A DNA stretch of 64,000 bases from Pegoplata infirma. Taxonomy: Eukaryota > Arthropoda > Insecta > Diptera > Anthomyiidae. The DNA lies in contig OY992537.1 in assembly GCA_963921195.1 (NCBI GenBank), positions 77,506,894 through 77,570,893 on the forward strand. The letters run 5' to 3'. Both the position numbers and the translations under genes were made by a program. The notes under the pieces are model-generated. The model was given only the letters and a program-made list of their open reading frames with translations. It did no database searches and was not told the DNA's origin. Within the stretch, counting starts at the first letter, position 1; each line of letters starts with the position of its first letter. Positions 1 through 10,989 of the stretch are shown here, piece after piece.

Positions 1-1
1 T

Positions 2-2830
2 AGTTTAGCGGAAATTGACTGTCTGGTTGACCATATAACAAATGTTTGTAATAGGTGCCTGGATGCGTCTTGCCCTTCTGCAAAGCCTAGAGGGAAAAAA
101 AAGCCACCTTGGTGGTCAAATGAGTTGCAGACGAGCAGAGATTCCTGCAGAAAGCTCTTTAATAAGGCTAAATTTTCAAGAGCGGACGAGGACTGGTCTG
201 CATACAGGCTGCAACTTAAGAGTTATAAAAAGATGATCAGAAATGCCAAATGTGATTCTTGGAAAAACTTCTGTGGAAACATAGAAGACGTTTCTGAGGC
301 ATCCAGGCTGCGCAAGGTTCTGGCTTCTTCTCCTTGCACCCTAGGATACCTGAAAGATCCTAATGGGGTGTGGTCTTCCTCCAGTGGAGAGTCGCTGGAT
401 CTCCTTTTAAACACGCATTTTCCGGGCAATTCCATGACGCCGTTTCAAGCTTTGGAACGTTCTGACGCCCAAGCATCTGAAATTGCTTCGGAAATAATAA
501 ATATGCCAACATTAATCTGGGCGATAAAAAGCTTCAGGCCCTATAAATCTCCGGGACCTGATGGTATAATCCCGGCTGAGTTGCAGCAAGTGTTGGACTA
601 TATAGCCCCGTTTCTGTATAATCTATACACAGCATGCATCAACTGGTCGTATATTCCTTTAAAATGGAGGGATACCAGAGTCGTATTTATCCCGAAGGCT
701 GGGAAAAGTTCCCACACAGCTCCGAAGGATTTCAGACCAATTAGTCTGTCTTCTTTTTTGTTAAAGACAATGGAACGAATGATAGACTCATATTTGCGTA
801 GAGTGATTGACCCGAGGTTGCTTTCGACAAAGCAACATGCATACAGCAAGGGACGATCAACGGAAACAGCTCTTCATGAGCTCGTTGGTACCATCGAGAG
901 ATCGCTTTCGGTAAAGGAGTACACTATGGTGGCCTTTCTTGATATTGAGGGGGCTTTTAATAATGTCATTCCAGAATCGATAATATTGGCATTGTCTGGT
1001 CTGGGAGTAAAGCGTGAAATCGTTTTAATGGTGGAAAACCTACTTGCCAATAGACGCATAACGTCTGAATTGGGAGCGTCCGTCATATCTCGATTTGTCA
1101 ATAGGGGCACACCACAAGGAGGTGTTCTTTCGCCGCTTCTTTGGAACCTGGCACTGAATTCAATGCTACTATCTCTAGAAGCACGTGGTTGTCATGTTAT
1201 CGCATATGCTGACGATGTCGCGATAGCGGTAAAGGGGAAGCATCTGCCAACATTGCGGGACATTCTTCAGGGTTCTCTGAAAGATCTGTCTAAATGGGCA
1301 AGAGACTGTGGCCTAGGAGTTAATCCTAGTAAAACAGAGCTTGTTTTGTTTACAAGGAAAAATAAGATTCCTGCTTTTGATCCTATTTCTCTGGACGGTA
1401 CTGAAATCACCTTCTCAGATGGAGCCAAGTATCTTGGAGTATTTCTAGATAGGAAGCTGAATTTCAGGCGTAATATTGAGGAACGGGTGAGAAAAGCAAC
1501 GATTGCTTTGTATTCCTGTAAAAGGGCCATTGGAAAACGATGGGGTTTTAGCCCTCAAGTCGTTCATTGGATCTATACAGCAGTGGTGCGTCCAATTTTG
1601 CTGTATGGAATCATTGTCTGGTGGCCTGCTTTGGAAACAAAAGCGAACTTTGTCTTTATCACGAAGGTACAGAGAATGGCGTCAATGTGCATCACTGGTG
1701 CTCTTCGTACTACACCTACGGCTGCATTAGAAATCCTCCTTCACCTGATACCCTTGGACATATTGGGTAGGCAGTATGCGGCTGCGTCGGCAATTCGACT
1801 TAATAGCACGCTGCAATGGAGGAGCAGTGATTGTGGCCATAGCGCAATCTTGAAAAAGATAACAATACCACAAAATGTGGACTGTGCTCCCTCTTTGAGC
1901 CTCTTTGAGCGCCACTTTACCACTATGATACCATCCAGGGAGTCTTGGATGGGGGATACTCCGGGTAGTGGAGCTACCATAAATTTTTACACAGATGGAT
2001 CGAGGCTGCACGAACAAGTGGGCTTTGGAGTCTATTCGGAAGAGCTTGGGTTGAGCCTGGCTCGTAGATTGCCAGATCATTGCAGTGTTTACCAGGCAGA
2101 GATGCTGGCAATAAAAGAAGTGGCTGACTGGTTGAGCTGCAATGTCTTGTCTACAACCGCAGTCAACATCTATACTGACAGTCAAGCCGCGGTCAAGTCC
2201 CTGGATTCAATGTTTCTGAAAACAAGATCTGCCCTTAACTGCCGCACGTCTTTAAATGAGATGGCCAAGCAGTTTAACATACGACTCATATGGGTCCCAG
2301 GGCACAGAGACATTCCAGGGAATTGCAAAGCCGATGAGCTTGCAAGACTAGGAACTACCTTACAGGTTCCAACAGAATTGGAATGTGTTGGTACGCCTCT
2401 AGAAACTTGCAAGCAAAACCTACGGCTTTGTTCTGCGACGGAGACTAATCAAAGATGGGCAAATGGATGGACGTGTGAGACAACACGACTGATTTGGCCT
2501 TCTCTTAATCAGGGGCGCACAAGTGAGCTGATATCGCTTCCAAGAGGAGAGATTTCAACGGTGGTTTCTATAATTACCGGACACTGTCTTATAGGGAAGC
2601 ACGCAGAGCGGTTAAATGTGCCGTCGAATGACTTTTGCCGAAGTTGCATGGATGAAGAGGAGTTGGAAACTATCGAACACTTTATTTGCCATTGCCCGGC
2701 ACTTTCTGGTCAGCGACTTGCTTCACTGGGATCTAGGGAGCTGTACGATCTTTCAGATTTGTCGGATGTCAAAATTCAACATCTAAGGAGTTTCATAAGA
2801 AGCTCAAACTGGTTTAACGACAGGGACTAG
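2..2830 (+). CDS. LOA-like non-LTR retrotransposon ORF2, 5' part outside window (reverse transcriptase + RNase H)
   Basis: The frame is open from base 2 to the TAG at 2828-2830 (942 residues), so it starts upstream of the window; the first in-window methionine is not its start. Residues are numbered from base 2. Linker WWSNEL near 38-43 is where such proteins join endonuclease to RT. RT signs: SPGPDG near 182, DFRPIS, catalytic Asp in FLDIEGAF (314), GTPQGGVLSP, YADD (Asp 404-405). RNase H signs: TDGS (Asp 665), AEM (Glu 700), TDSQ (Asp 726), ADELA (Asp 778). A C-terminal CRSC...H...C...CPAL knuckle follows. All catalytic residues visible are intact and there is no internal stop, so this is a young copy. 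The RT block and RNase H resemble the LOA/Lian/Bilbo group; the I clade is the alternative. The endonuclease lies outside the window. Confidence 0.9.
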   Translation, partial: SLAEIDCLVDHITNVCNRCLDASCPSAKPRGKKKPPWWSNELQTSRDSCRKLFNKAKFSRADEDWSAYRLQLKSYKKMIRNAKCDSWKNFCGNIEDVSEASRLRKVLASSPCTLGYLKDPNGVWSSSSGESLDLLLNTHFPGNSMTPFQALERSDAQASEIASEIINMPTLIWAIKSFRPYKSPGPDGIIPAELQQVLDYIAPFLYNLYTACINWSYIPLKWRDTRVVFIPKAGKSSHTAPKDFRPISLSSFLLKTMERMIDSYLRRVIDPRLLSTKQHAYSKGRSTETALHELVGTIERSLSVKEYTMVAFLDIEGAFNNVIPESIILALSGLGVKREIVLMVENLLANRRITSELGASVISRFVNRGTPQGGVLSPLLWNLALNSMLLSLEARGCHVIAYADDVAIAVKGKHLPTLRDILQGSLKDLSKWARDCGLGVNPSKTELVLFTRKNKIPAFDPISLDGTEITFSDGAKYLGVFLDRKLNFRRNIEERVRKATIALYSCKRAIGKRWGFSPQVVHWIYTAVVRPILLYGIIVWWPALETKANFVFITKVQRMASMCITGALRTTPTAALEILLHLIPLDILGRQYAAASAIRLNSTLQWRSSDCGHSAILKKITIPQNVDCAPSLSLFERHFTTMIPSRESWMGDTPGSGATINFYTDGSRLHEQVGFGVYSEELGLSLARRLPDHCSVYQAEMLAIKEVADWLSCNVLSTTAVNIYTDSQAAVKSLDSMFLKTRSALNCRTSLNEMAKQFNIRLIWVPGHRDIPGNCKADELARLGTTLQVPTELECVGTPLETCKQNLRLCSATETNQRWANGWTCETTRLIWPSLNQGRTSELISLPRGEISTVVSIITGHCLIGKHAERLNVPSNDFCRSCMDEEELETIEHFICHCPALSGQRLASLGSRELYDLSDLSDVKIQHLRSFIRSSNWFNDRD

Positions 2831-2936
2831 TAGGGAAACCTATTACGATCCCGTGGTATCACAATGGACCTCAGAGTCTACGTGTGTTGACGTAAAACGT
2901 CAGCAGCCACTTACAACCTAACCTAACCTAACCTAA
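2831..2936 (+). mobile_element. 3' UTR and CCTAA tail of the LOA-like element
   Basis: About 85 bases of untranslated sequence follow the stop codon and end in four CCTAA units (2917-2936) instead of poly(A). Simple-repeat tails are known in non-LTR elements of this kind. Unrelated AT-rich DNA follows, so the insertion ends here. Confidence 0.7.
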
Positions 2937-3467
2937 ATCCCCCCTCTCCAGTCATAATAAATCATAGAAAAGCATTGGTCCCTTTTAAAAGGTTAAAAAT
3001 TAACAACACGACTACTTGGCAGCCCTGCTATCTTGACTTTGTGTATGGTTTATTCACAATAAAATACTTGTACTTATTTTATCTAATTTTATATGGCTTT
3101 TTAGTAAAGATAGTAGTACTTTCATACATACGTATTTAAATTTTGTCTAGTAACGTACTTAAATCCTATTTTTTTTACTTAAATCTTAGAGTTTTTATCC
3201 TCCTGTTTTTACATGCAAAGCACTAAAGGTGTTATGGCACATGCTTTTAGGTATTTTCTGTTTTGGACAAAAAATTTGATTTATTTTTTAATAGGGTATT
3301 TGATAAAATGTAGATAGAACTATGAGGGTTCTATAGTCGAAAAGTCGATTAATCGACTTTTTGTATGAAAAAGTCGAAAAGTCAAAATCGACTTTTTTGT
3401 TTTTAAAAAGTCGAAAAGTCAACTTTTGCTTTCGACTTTTATCGACTTTATTGACTTGATTTTTTTT
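2937..3467. other. AT-rich DNA with GTCGACTT-type palindromes
   Basis: No gene seen. From 3338 to 3455 the motif AAAGTCGA and its complement TCGACTTT recur about ten times with short AT spacers, giving many small dyads. Confidence 0.5.
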
Positions 3468-4603
3468 AACATGATAATGTTTTTAAGCTGGTGTCTAATT
3501 TTAAAAAAAGCTGCAGGACGCCACCTCAGTTTGACTATATAAGCTAACAATTAACAAAAAGAAAACAAGAATTACTATTTTCATTTTCTTAAAACCAAAA
3601 ATTTTAATAACTTGGGTTTGTAACTTGGATAATAATTCACCTCGTGGTGAATAACCCCGTTTTTCACCTGCTGGTGAATAAAAGGAAACATAATTATTTT
3701 TCAACAAAAAGAAAATTTTTTGTTCATAAATTTTTTTTTTTTTTTTTCATAAATTTTTTTTTTCATCAAATTTTTTTTCCCTCTTTTTTTTTGTTTCATC
3801 ATTTTTTTTTTTTCATCAAATTTTTTTTTGCTTTTCATCAATTTTTTTGCATCAAATGTTTGTTTCATCATTTTTTTTTTTTTCATCAATTTTTTTTTTT
3901 CATCAAACTTTTTTTCCATTTTTTCCAATTTTTTTTTATCAAATTTTTTTTATCTATTTTTTTTCATCAGATTTTTTTTCATCAAAATTTTTGTTCATCA
4001 AATTTATTTTTCTCATCTATTTTTTTTTTTATCAATTTTTTTCATCAAATTTTTTTATCAAATTTTTTATTATCAATTTTTTTCTCACCAAAAAATTTTT
4101 TTTCATATTTATTTTTCATCAATTTTTTATTACTTCCAAAAATTTTTCTTTTCATCAAAAAAATTCATCAAAAATTTTGGGTTCATTAAATTTTTTTTAA
4201 CATAATTTTGTTTTTCGTAAAAAAAAAAATATTTTTTTTACCGAAACTACTTTTTCACCAAGTCTAAGCTTTTCGCATAAAAATTTTCAATTTGTTTATC
4301 AAATGTACATAAAACAAGTGAGAGTGTTATATTCTTCGGTGCCGAATCTTTTATACTCTCCAAAATGTAAAAACACTTTTTTGCACTTATTTTTGCACTC
4401 ACTTACGAAATGTACAACTCTTTTGGTTTTTTAATGGGGTCCTCGACTGATATTTCAATTTGTTTTGCATGGAAAGCAAAGTAATATAACATTATTTTTT
4501 CTAAAAAAAAACTTTGCTTTAGCAAGTACACCCAAATCTTCCGCAAAACATTATCATGATTTAAAGTTTTGGGCAAGAGTACAAAATTCGCAGGCATTTT
4601 TAG
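3468..4603 (-). mobile_element. Repeat family A, copy A1
   Basis: Matches A2 (10333-13583) and A3 (48598-50763) in inverse orientation. One end carries AACATGATAATGTTTTT and 'ctggtgtctaattttaaaa'; the other carries 'attatcatgatttaaagtttt' and 'cgcaggcattttt'. The middle (3720-4190) is a degenerate run of T tracts broken by ATCAAA every 12-18 bases. At 4315-4370 lies a HINE-type head: CAAGTGAGAG, the hairpin TTCGG-TG-CCGAA, then TATACTCTCCAA. Phe-rich and Lys-rich reading frames here are low-complexity artefacts. Confidence 0.7.
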
Positions 4604-4830
4604 AATACATACACTCTAAAAAACGCATGTAAACTTACTATTATAAATTGGGTAAATTTTTGTTGAATAGCACGCATTATGTGTTAATACAAACACTTAA
4701 CGCCTATAATAATTTCAAACCAATTAAACACAGCAAATATTTAAAAAAAAGGTGCAATATTGCACTGCAACTTTTTCTGATGTGAATACCCTGAATATTT
4801 TTGTAAAGTTAGCTTAATAATCTGCTGAAT

Positions 4831-5825
4831 TTTATACCCTCCACTCTAGTTATAGAGGGTATATATAAGTTTGTCATTCCGTTTGTAACACATCGAAATA
4901 TTGGTCTAGGACCCCATAAAGTATATATATTCATGATCTTCGATCGATTTTAAGTCGATCTAGCGAACTCCGTCCGTCCGTCTGTCTGTCTGTCTGTCCG
5001 TCCGTAGAAAACACGCTAACTTTTGAAAGACTTTACAGAGGCTACAGAAGTTTGTCATATATGTTGGTCATTTACCTGGTCAAGTTGGTATTGCAATCCA
5101 GCCAAATCGGTCCAGTGGTTCAAAAGTTATGAGCAAAAGAGTAAATTTCGGCAAGAGTTTTTCGCAAATTTACGAGATAAAAAACACGATAACTTTCGAA
5201 AGACAATAATGAGACTGCTGAAACGTGGCATGTATCTTTGCCGTTCCTCAGGTCTGTTTGGTATTAAATGTCAGCTCAATCGGTCCAGTGGTTTAAAAGT
5301 TATAAGCAAAACCACTAATTTCAGATTGGGTTCATCTTAATTGCCACGTGGTAAACAAGTTTAAAAAGCATTGGTGGTAATTTAACAATGCTTTTCAAAC
5401 TAGTTTAGTTTAAAAACAATGCTTTTTAAACTTGTTTAGTTTTAAAAGCATTGGTAACTTAAAAATTACACTCGAAAAAAATTTTACACTTGAAAAAAAT
5501 TTTACACTCAAAAAAAAATTTACACTCAAAAAAAATTTATTTTTTTTACAAAAATATCAATATTTTGTGTACATACGTACGTGCCTTCACTCAAAAATAT
5601 TTTTACAGTAAAAAAACATTACACTCGAAAAAATTTTTACACTCAAAAAAAAATTTTTATTTTTCTTTTTTTAAATGACAAAAAAAAAGAGTTTTTTACT
5701 TAAAATAAAATATTTCTAATCAAAATTGTTAATTTTCTTCACGTTAAAAATGTACTATCCTTTAAAAATGGCATTGTGGAGGGTATTCATAGATTCGGCA
5801 AAGTCGAATTTAACTTTTCTACTTG
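4831..5825 (-). mobile_element. HINE/mini-me-like element, subfamily C, copy C1
   Basis: The tail is at the left (TATACCCTCCACTCTAG) and the head at the right (GTGGAGGGTATTC, then the complement of ATTCGAC..CGAAT, ending CTACTTG). It carries a (TA)n stretch with the 'tggggtcctagacc' core and a (GTCY)n run at 4970-5003. Both proto-microsatellites are known from dipteran mini-me/DINE-1 elements. No protein is encoded. Confidence 0.75.
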
Positions 5826-5835
5826 TTTTTTTTTC

Positions 5836-6140
5836 ATTTTGACAATTTTTAGTCTTAATCGTTAAAATTTCACAGAAATCGAAAAATAAATTAACGCTTA
5901 AAAATAACATAAGTAGAAAATGTTCCAAAAAAAATTACAGCAAACAATTTCTGTAAAATTACAAAATAATCTGGTAAAACTTGCACAAAAATATTTTCTA
6001 AATTTAGCAAACAGGATCAGTAAAACTGCAGAAATATGTTTGTAATGACAAACAGTTTTTTTTAATTTCCTAAAATTTTGCTTATTTAAACTGAAAGTTT
6101 TGAAACAGATTTTTCGACAAGGCATTTATTCTAAATGTAC
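5836..6140 (+). repeat. Repeat family M, copy M1
   Basis: Shares blocks 'acaatttctgtaaaa', 'atcagtaaaa' and 'tttaaactgaaa' with 13590-14102, and related text at 15480-16200. The copies are diverged. Non-coding. Confidence 0.45.
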
Positions 6141-6544
6141 TAAAAAGGCAAATTACATACCAGCTTAATACATTATTGGCTGTAGTACATTTTTTGTATT
6201 ATTGTATCTTTTATTATTATTTTTATTTTTATCACATGTACTAGAAACTACATACGTACATGCACTACCACAATACATATATACGAGAGTATAACAAAAG
6301 CCCTACAAATGATAAAAACTTCAAGTACTCGTTTATAGATAAAAAAGAAGGAAGCAAATCTCAAGAGATTTAAGCGCCAAATTATTCTAATAAAAAAAAG
6401 CTTTGTTAAGTGTTGTGTTTTTCTTACCATATGCGTTGTGTCAGCCATCAAAAGACAAATCTTGTTCATATTAAAGTTAAATTAAAGTATACAATATGAA
6501 TGTTTAAGAATTTTTATTTTAATGATAATTTTGGTTTTTGGGTG
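6141..6544. other. AT-rich DNA, no feature seen
   Basis: No gene, RNA or clear repeat recognised. Short frames here lack codon or domain support. Confidence 0.4.
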
Positions 6545-6876
6545 ATTTAAATAGACAGTGCGGATTTTTCTATCAATCTACAATCAGACGGACATTAATT
6601 GGTCGACTTAAAATCTATCTTAAAATGCGAAAATTAGCTTCTGAATCAACCCATTTATGGACTTATTGTTAGTCCCCATATAAAAATTTCGAATGATGTT
6701 CTGTTAAATCGGTCTATTGGCAAAAAACTGCATTTATACTTACAATTAGAATAGGTTTGTGCGTGTTTTCCACACTAAAGATCTAACGAAAGATAGATCC
6801 AAACGGTCAATGTTTGGACTTGGGACCCATTTTCCGGAAAGCATTGGTGTAGGGTATAATATAATTTTCTTACTTG
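6545..6876 (-). mobile_element. HINE-like subfamily B, decayed head-side fragment B5
   Basis: The right edge, read on the minus strand, begins CAAGTAAGAAAATTAT, then TACCCTACACC, then the 'ccggaaaatgggtcccaag' block of B elements. The remainder is diverged and only a short GTCY remnant is seen at 6585-6595. Confidence 0.6.
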
Positions 6877-7280
6877 TTTTTGACTTTACATTTGTTATAG
6901 TTATAATGTTGTACAAAGGTGGAAAAATTAAACAGTTTCAAAAAATTAAATGTCTGCCCAAAACAAGTAAGAAAATTAATTTGGTCAAGACTAGGGTTTT
7001 TCTTTTCCCGAACTTTATAAATCTGATATTAGATAAAAATTTTTTTAACTCATTTTTCTTAAACCTTTTTTAATGATTTTTTAACTCCAAAACTTAAAAA
7101 ATAATAATTGTCCGGGACTTTTTTCGGGACTTGGAAAATTTTTCAAAAATTGTTAACATTTTTCCTTTTCTAAAATTATTTTAAATAAAATTCAAAACGA
7201 AAAAAAAAATTGAAAAATTTTGTTCAAGTAATTTGCAATTTTTTAAGTGCATTCGAGTGTAGAAAATTCTCAAATTCTTA
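6877..7280. other. AT-rich DNA with a second decayed HINE head
   Basis: At about 6965, CAAGTAAGAAAATTAATTTG followed by 'gtcaagactaggg' resembles a B head. The rest shows nothing recognisable. Confidence 0.35.
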
Positions 7281-7339
7281 CACACAAAAAAAAACAGGGT
7301 TGGCAACCGAAACGAATAACGGTATCGGTAACGGTATTG

Positions 7340-7945
7340 CACTCAAAAAAATAAAAATGTAAAGTTAACAAATTTTTTTTTGTTAACTCAAGTTTACTGG
7401 CTTTTTAGCAAATTTTTAGTTAAAATCAGCGTTTTAACTACTTTTTTTAGTTAAGTTCAATTTACGAAAATACTAGTTTTAAACAAATTTTTAATTAATT
7501 TTTTTTGTTGACTTAAAAACTGAGTTTACGAATTTTTACTAATTAATTTACTGATTTTTCGTAACAAATTTGTTAAGTGAAATTTCTTGTGTAGCCTCCT
7601 ATGCAAATCTCATAAGTTCTACTTAAGCTGATGAAAAAACAGAAAAAATAAACTTACAATTTTTTACAAAATATTTTGTAAATTTTAGTTTACGAAAAGT
7701 AACAAAAAGTTTAGCTGAATTCAACTAATTTTTTTGTTAATATATGTACATAAAAACGTTATGAAATTTCAGCTAAATTTTTAGTTAAAGTTACGGTTTT
7801 TTTTGCTACATTCATTCTACGAAAAGTTAGCTAAATATTTTTAGTTAAATTAACTAAAAATTTAGTAGGCCCAAAATCAGGTGCTTTTTTAGTTAAATTT
7901 AACTAAATTTTTTGCTAACTTTACAGTTTTTTTTTTTTTTGAGTG
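7340..7945. mobile_element. MITE I1 with CACTCAAAA...GAGTG ends
   Basis: Ends CACTCAAAAAAATAAA and TTTTTTTTTTGAGTG lie inside Q and are flanked by TG on both sides rather than TA. The interior is rich in 'agttaaattaacta' type dyads and shares 'aatttcttgtgtagcctcct' with 58735-58765 inside I3. Confidence 0.55.
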
Positions 7946-8522
7946 TGGTGTTACATATTTTTTATATCGGTAACGGCAAAGGTAACGGTATTTTCGATTA
8001 TTTCGGTAACGATAAACCGTTACCGATTTTTTGTCGTTTTTTGAGGATTTTTCCCATTTTTTCAAAAGAAACTATATGAACGTTTTATACAGGCCGAAAT
8101 ATTTTTTGAAGGCCTATCCAATGGTTTGTCGGTCGTATTCTAATTCGGCTTCGTTAAGTTTGTTATTGTCAAAAATGCGTAATCGTTGGGGTAGTTTATA
8201 TGGAGATGTATATACGTACGACCGCCAAAATCATATATAATAATCTCTATCAAAATTAAGCTGACCCGTATTTTTTTTCGTTTGGCGAAATTCCTGCTAG
8301 TTCGGATTTTATACGGATTTTCCAGAAAGCTCTTATTTTTTCATAAGGTGGCAACCCTTTTTTAAATTTGAGATTGGGCAGCTAAAAAAACAGGTAACGC
8401 TAATTTCCCCCCCCCCCTCATTCCCCTATTAAAGTTTCAGGACAATCGGTGCCCTGTTAAAGACCTTCCTTGTTAGTGCATTTTTAACACATAATTATAT
8501 AGTATAGTATTTAATACTAGAG

Positions 8523-9013
8523 ATGGGCGCGTTAGTGATTTTTGACTCACACTCACTCACGCTCACGATAGGAATTTTTAAATCACGCACACTCACTCAC
8601 TAGCATATTTTTTATACTCACACTCACTCGCAATCACGTGAAAAAATTTCATATAACTCACACTCACGTGCACTCACGCAAGCTTCACTCACACTCACGT
8701 TGACTCACACTCACGAAACATTTATTAAAACAAAAAAAATCAAAAACTACAATTTCACAAAATATTTTAAAATGTTCAGCAAAATTTAAAGTTTGGCGAA
8801 ATTTAGCATTTTTTTTTTTTTGATTTTTTAGCGACGAAATCTTAAGTTAACCCAAATTTTACAAATTTTTGTTGCTGTTTTGATACGGAAGGAAATATAA
8901 AGAGAAAATAAATCACGCAAACTCACGCAAAAAAATCGACTCACACACACTCACTCACGCAATTTTGTCCATCACTCACACTCACTCACAATCACGTGAG
9001 TAAAATTGAATTC
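8523..9013. repeat. CACTCA-rich degenerate tandem insert
   Basis: The interior is built of CACTCAC, CTCACGT and related units in three blocks (8540-8720, 8910-9000). The insert is bracketed by the near-identical copies AGTATTTAATACTA at 8508-8521 and 9012-9025, compatible with a target duplication. No protein. Confidence 0.5.
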
Positions 9014-9663
9014 AGTATTTAATACTATTAATTAAATCATAATTTAATTAAAATTTTCACGCAATATTGTAATTGAACAAATATTTTTTAACATGTTTAT
9101 TAAATGTGTCTGTCCAATCAGCAGGAAAATCTGCATTTATCCGTATTTTATGAAAACCGAAATAAAACCGACATAATACCGGTAAAAAGCCCAATAAAGG
9201 TAAAGGTTTCTTATCGGTAACGGTATTGAAATTTTTTTATTTCGGTATTGGTAACGGAAAATTAAAGGGTTTTTAATCGGTAACGGTATTGAAAGGGTAA
9301 CGGTAGCCAACACTGAAAAAAACTTTGTCAAACTACTAGGAAAAGTCTCCCATTTTACAAATATTTGACAGTTTTCCTTGTTTTTTATCAAACAAATTTG
9401 GATCGAAATTTCTTTTTTTTTTTTTTGTAACTTTAAAATTTTTTATGTAATTTTACAAATGTCCAGCTAATTTTGCAAAAAAAAATCTAGTAAATTCACG
9501 ATAATTCCTTGTAATATTAATTGCGCAAAAAAAACTGTAAATTTACAATTTTATTGGTAAAAAGCTTGTAAAATTACTAGGAATTTTGGTCAAATAGGAG
9601 GTAGCAAAAAAAAAAAGTTACAAATTTTTCCTGTAATTTTACAAGTTTTTTTTTTTTTTAGTG

Positions 9664-10101
9664 TACGATTAGAAATAATTCTTTGATATTTGTACATATA
9701 CATATGTGTGTCTATTTAAAAAATGTTATATTCTTTTGTTCTATGTATAAATTAATTTTCAATAAAATTAAATAGTAGTATTATAATGAAAAAAAAATCA
9801 TTTGTTTCTCAAAATCAATATAATATTGAATTCGAATTAATATCTAGTACTGAATTTCCCAGGAATTTTTATCTAATATTTGTACCAATTAAGCATCAAT
9901 ATTAGAAAAATATAATAAATTGATATTAATGTCGCAATAAGGATGATGTGCATAACCACACACTCAAAATAAAACATTTTTCTAATCAGCAGAAAAATCT
10001 GCTAAAAATACATCCATTTTGAGCCCTATGAGAAATCTGCAAATTTAAGCAGTCATCAGCAGAAAAATCTGTGGAGAAAGTAGAAAACCTTGCTGCTTTT
10101 A
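9664..10101. other. AT-rich DNA, M-type fragments
   Basis: No gene. From 9960 the motif CAGCAGAAAAATCTGC recurs, as in family M. Confidence 0.35.
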
Positions 10102-10211
10102 AGCAGAAAAATCTACTGATTTTAGCAGAAAAATTTACTGATTTTAACAGAAAAATCTACTGATTTTAGCAGAAAAATCTACTGATTTTAGCAGAAAAAT
10201 CTACTGATTTA
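10102..10211 (+). repeat. 22-bp tandem repeat, five copies
   Basis: Five units of 'agcagaaaaatct' + 'actgatttt' start at 10102, 10124, 10146, 10168 and 10190 and differ at only one or two positions. They are a local expansion of the CAGCAGAAAAATCT motif found just upstream. Confidence 0.7.
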
Positions 10212-10989
10212 AAATAAGCAATCTAAACACCAAAAATGTTTTTTATTTTATTAAAAAAAAAAAGTTGAGCTTTATTTTTATCTAAAACATTTAATAAAAA
10301 CCAGCAATTGTCAAATTTTAAAGAAATAAAAAAAATGCCTGCGAATTTTGAACTTCTGCCCAAAACATTAAATCATGATAATGTTTTGCGGAAGATTTGG
10401 GAGTACTTGCCAAAGCTAATTTTTTTAGAAAAAATAATGTTATATTACTTTGCTATTCCATGCAAAACGTATTGAAATATCAGTCGAGAAACCCATTCAA
10501 AAACCAAAAGAGCTGTACATTTCGTAAGTGAGTGCAAAAATAAGTGCAAAAATGTGTCTTTACATTTTGGAGAGTATAAAAGATTCGGCACCGAAGAATA
10601 TAACACTCTCACTTGTTTTATGTACATTTAATAAACAAATGGAAAATTTTTATGCGAAAAGCTTAGACTTGGTGAAAAAGTAGTTTTGGTAAAAAAAAAA
10701 GATTTTTTTTCACGAAAAACAAAATTATGTTAAAAAAAATTTAATGAACCCAAAATTTTTGGTGAAAAAAAATTTTGATGAAAAATTGTTTTTGATGAAT
10801 TTTTTTGATGAAAAGAAAAATTTTTTGATGTAAAAAAAAATTGATGAAAAAAAAATATGAAAAAAAAAATTTTTTTGTTGAGAAAAAAATTGATAATAAA
10901 AAATTTGATAAAAAAATTTGATGAAAAAAAATATAATAAAAAAAAATTTATGAAAAAATAATTTTGATGAAAAAAAAATTAATGAAAAA

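Larger units (their letters stand above)
7295..9315. mobile_element. hAT-like element Q with TIR CAG(G/T)GTTGGC
   Basis: The left end CAGGGTTGGCAACC and the right end, complement CAGTGTTGGCTACCG, form a hAT-style terminal inverted repeat. The flanks are A-runs, so an 8-bp duplication is plausible but cannot be proved. The interior repeats 'tcggtaacggtatt' many times at both sides. It encodes nothing and carries inserts at 7340-7945 and about 8523-9013. Confidence 0.55.
7281..9663. mobile_element. MITE I2 with CACAC/AGTGT ends, flanked by TA, hosting element Q
   Basis: The left end is TA then CACACAAAAAAAA; the right end is TTTTTTTTTTAGTG then TA. The right segment (9316-9663) has 'tgtaattttacaa' arms typical of the I3/I4 MITEs. 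Element Q (7295-9315) sits in the A-run near the left end. Confidence 0.5.

Noticed and set aside
2917..2936. True telomeric repeat or chromosome end
   Set aside because: Only four units, directly at the 3' end of a retrotransposon, with ordinary DNA beyond.
3644..4205. Phe-rich reading frames up to 181 codons (and 12650-13303 minus, 10725-11015 minus)
   Set aside because: They are translations of T tracts with ATCAAA interruptions in family A. All frames are equally low in complexity.
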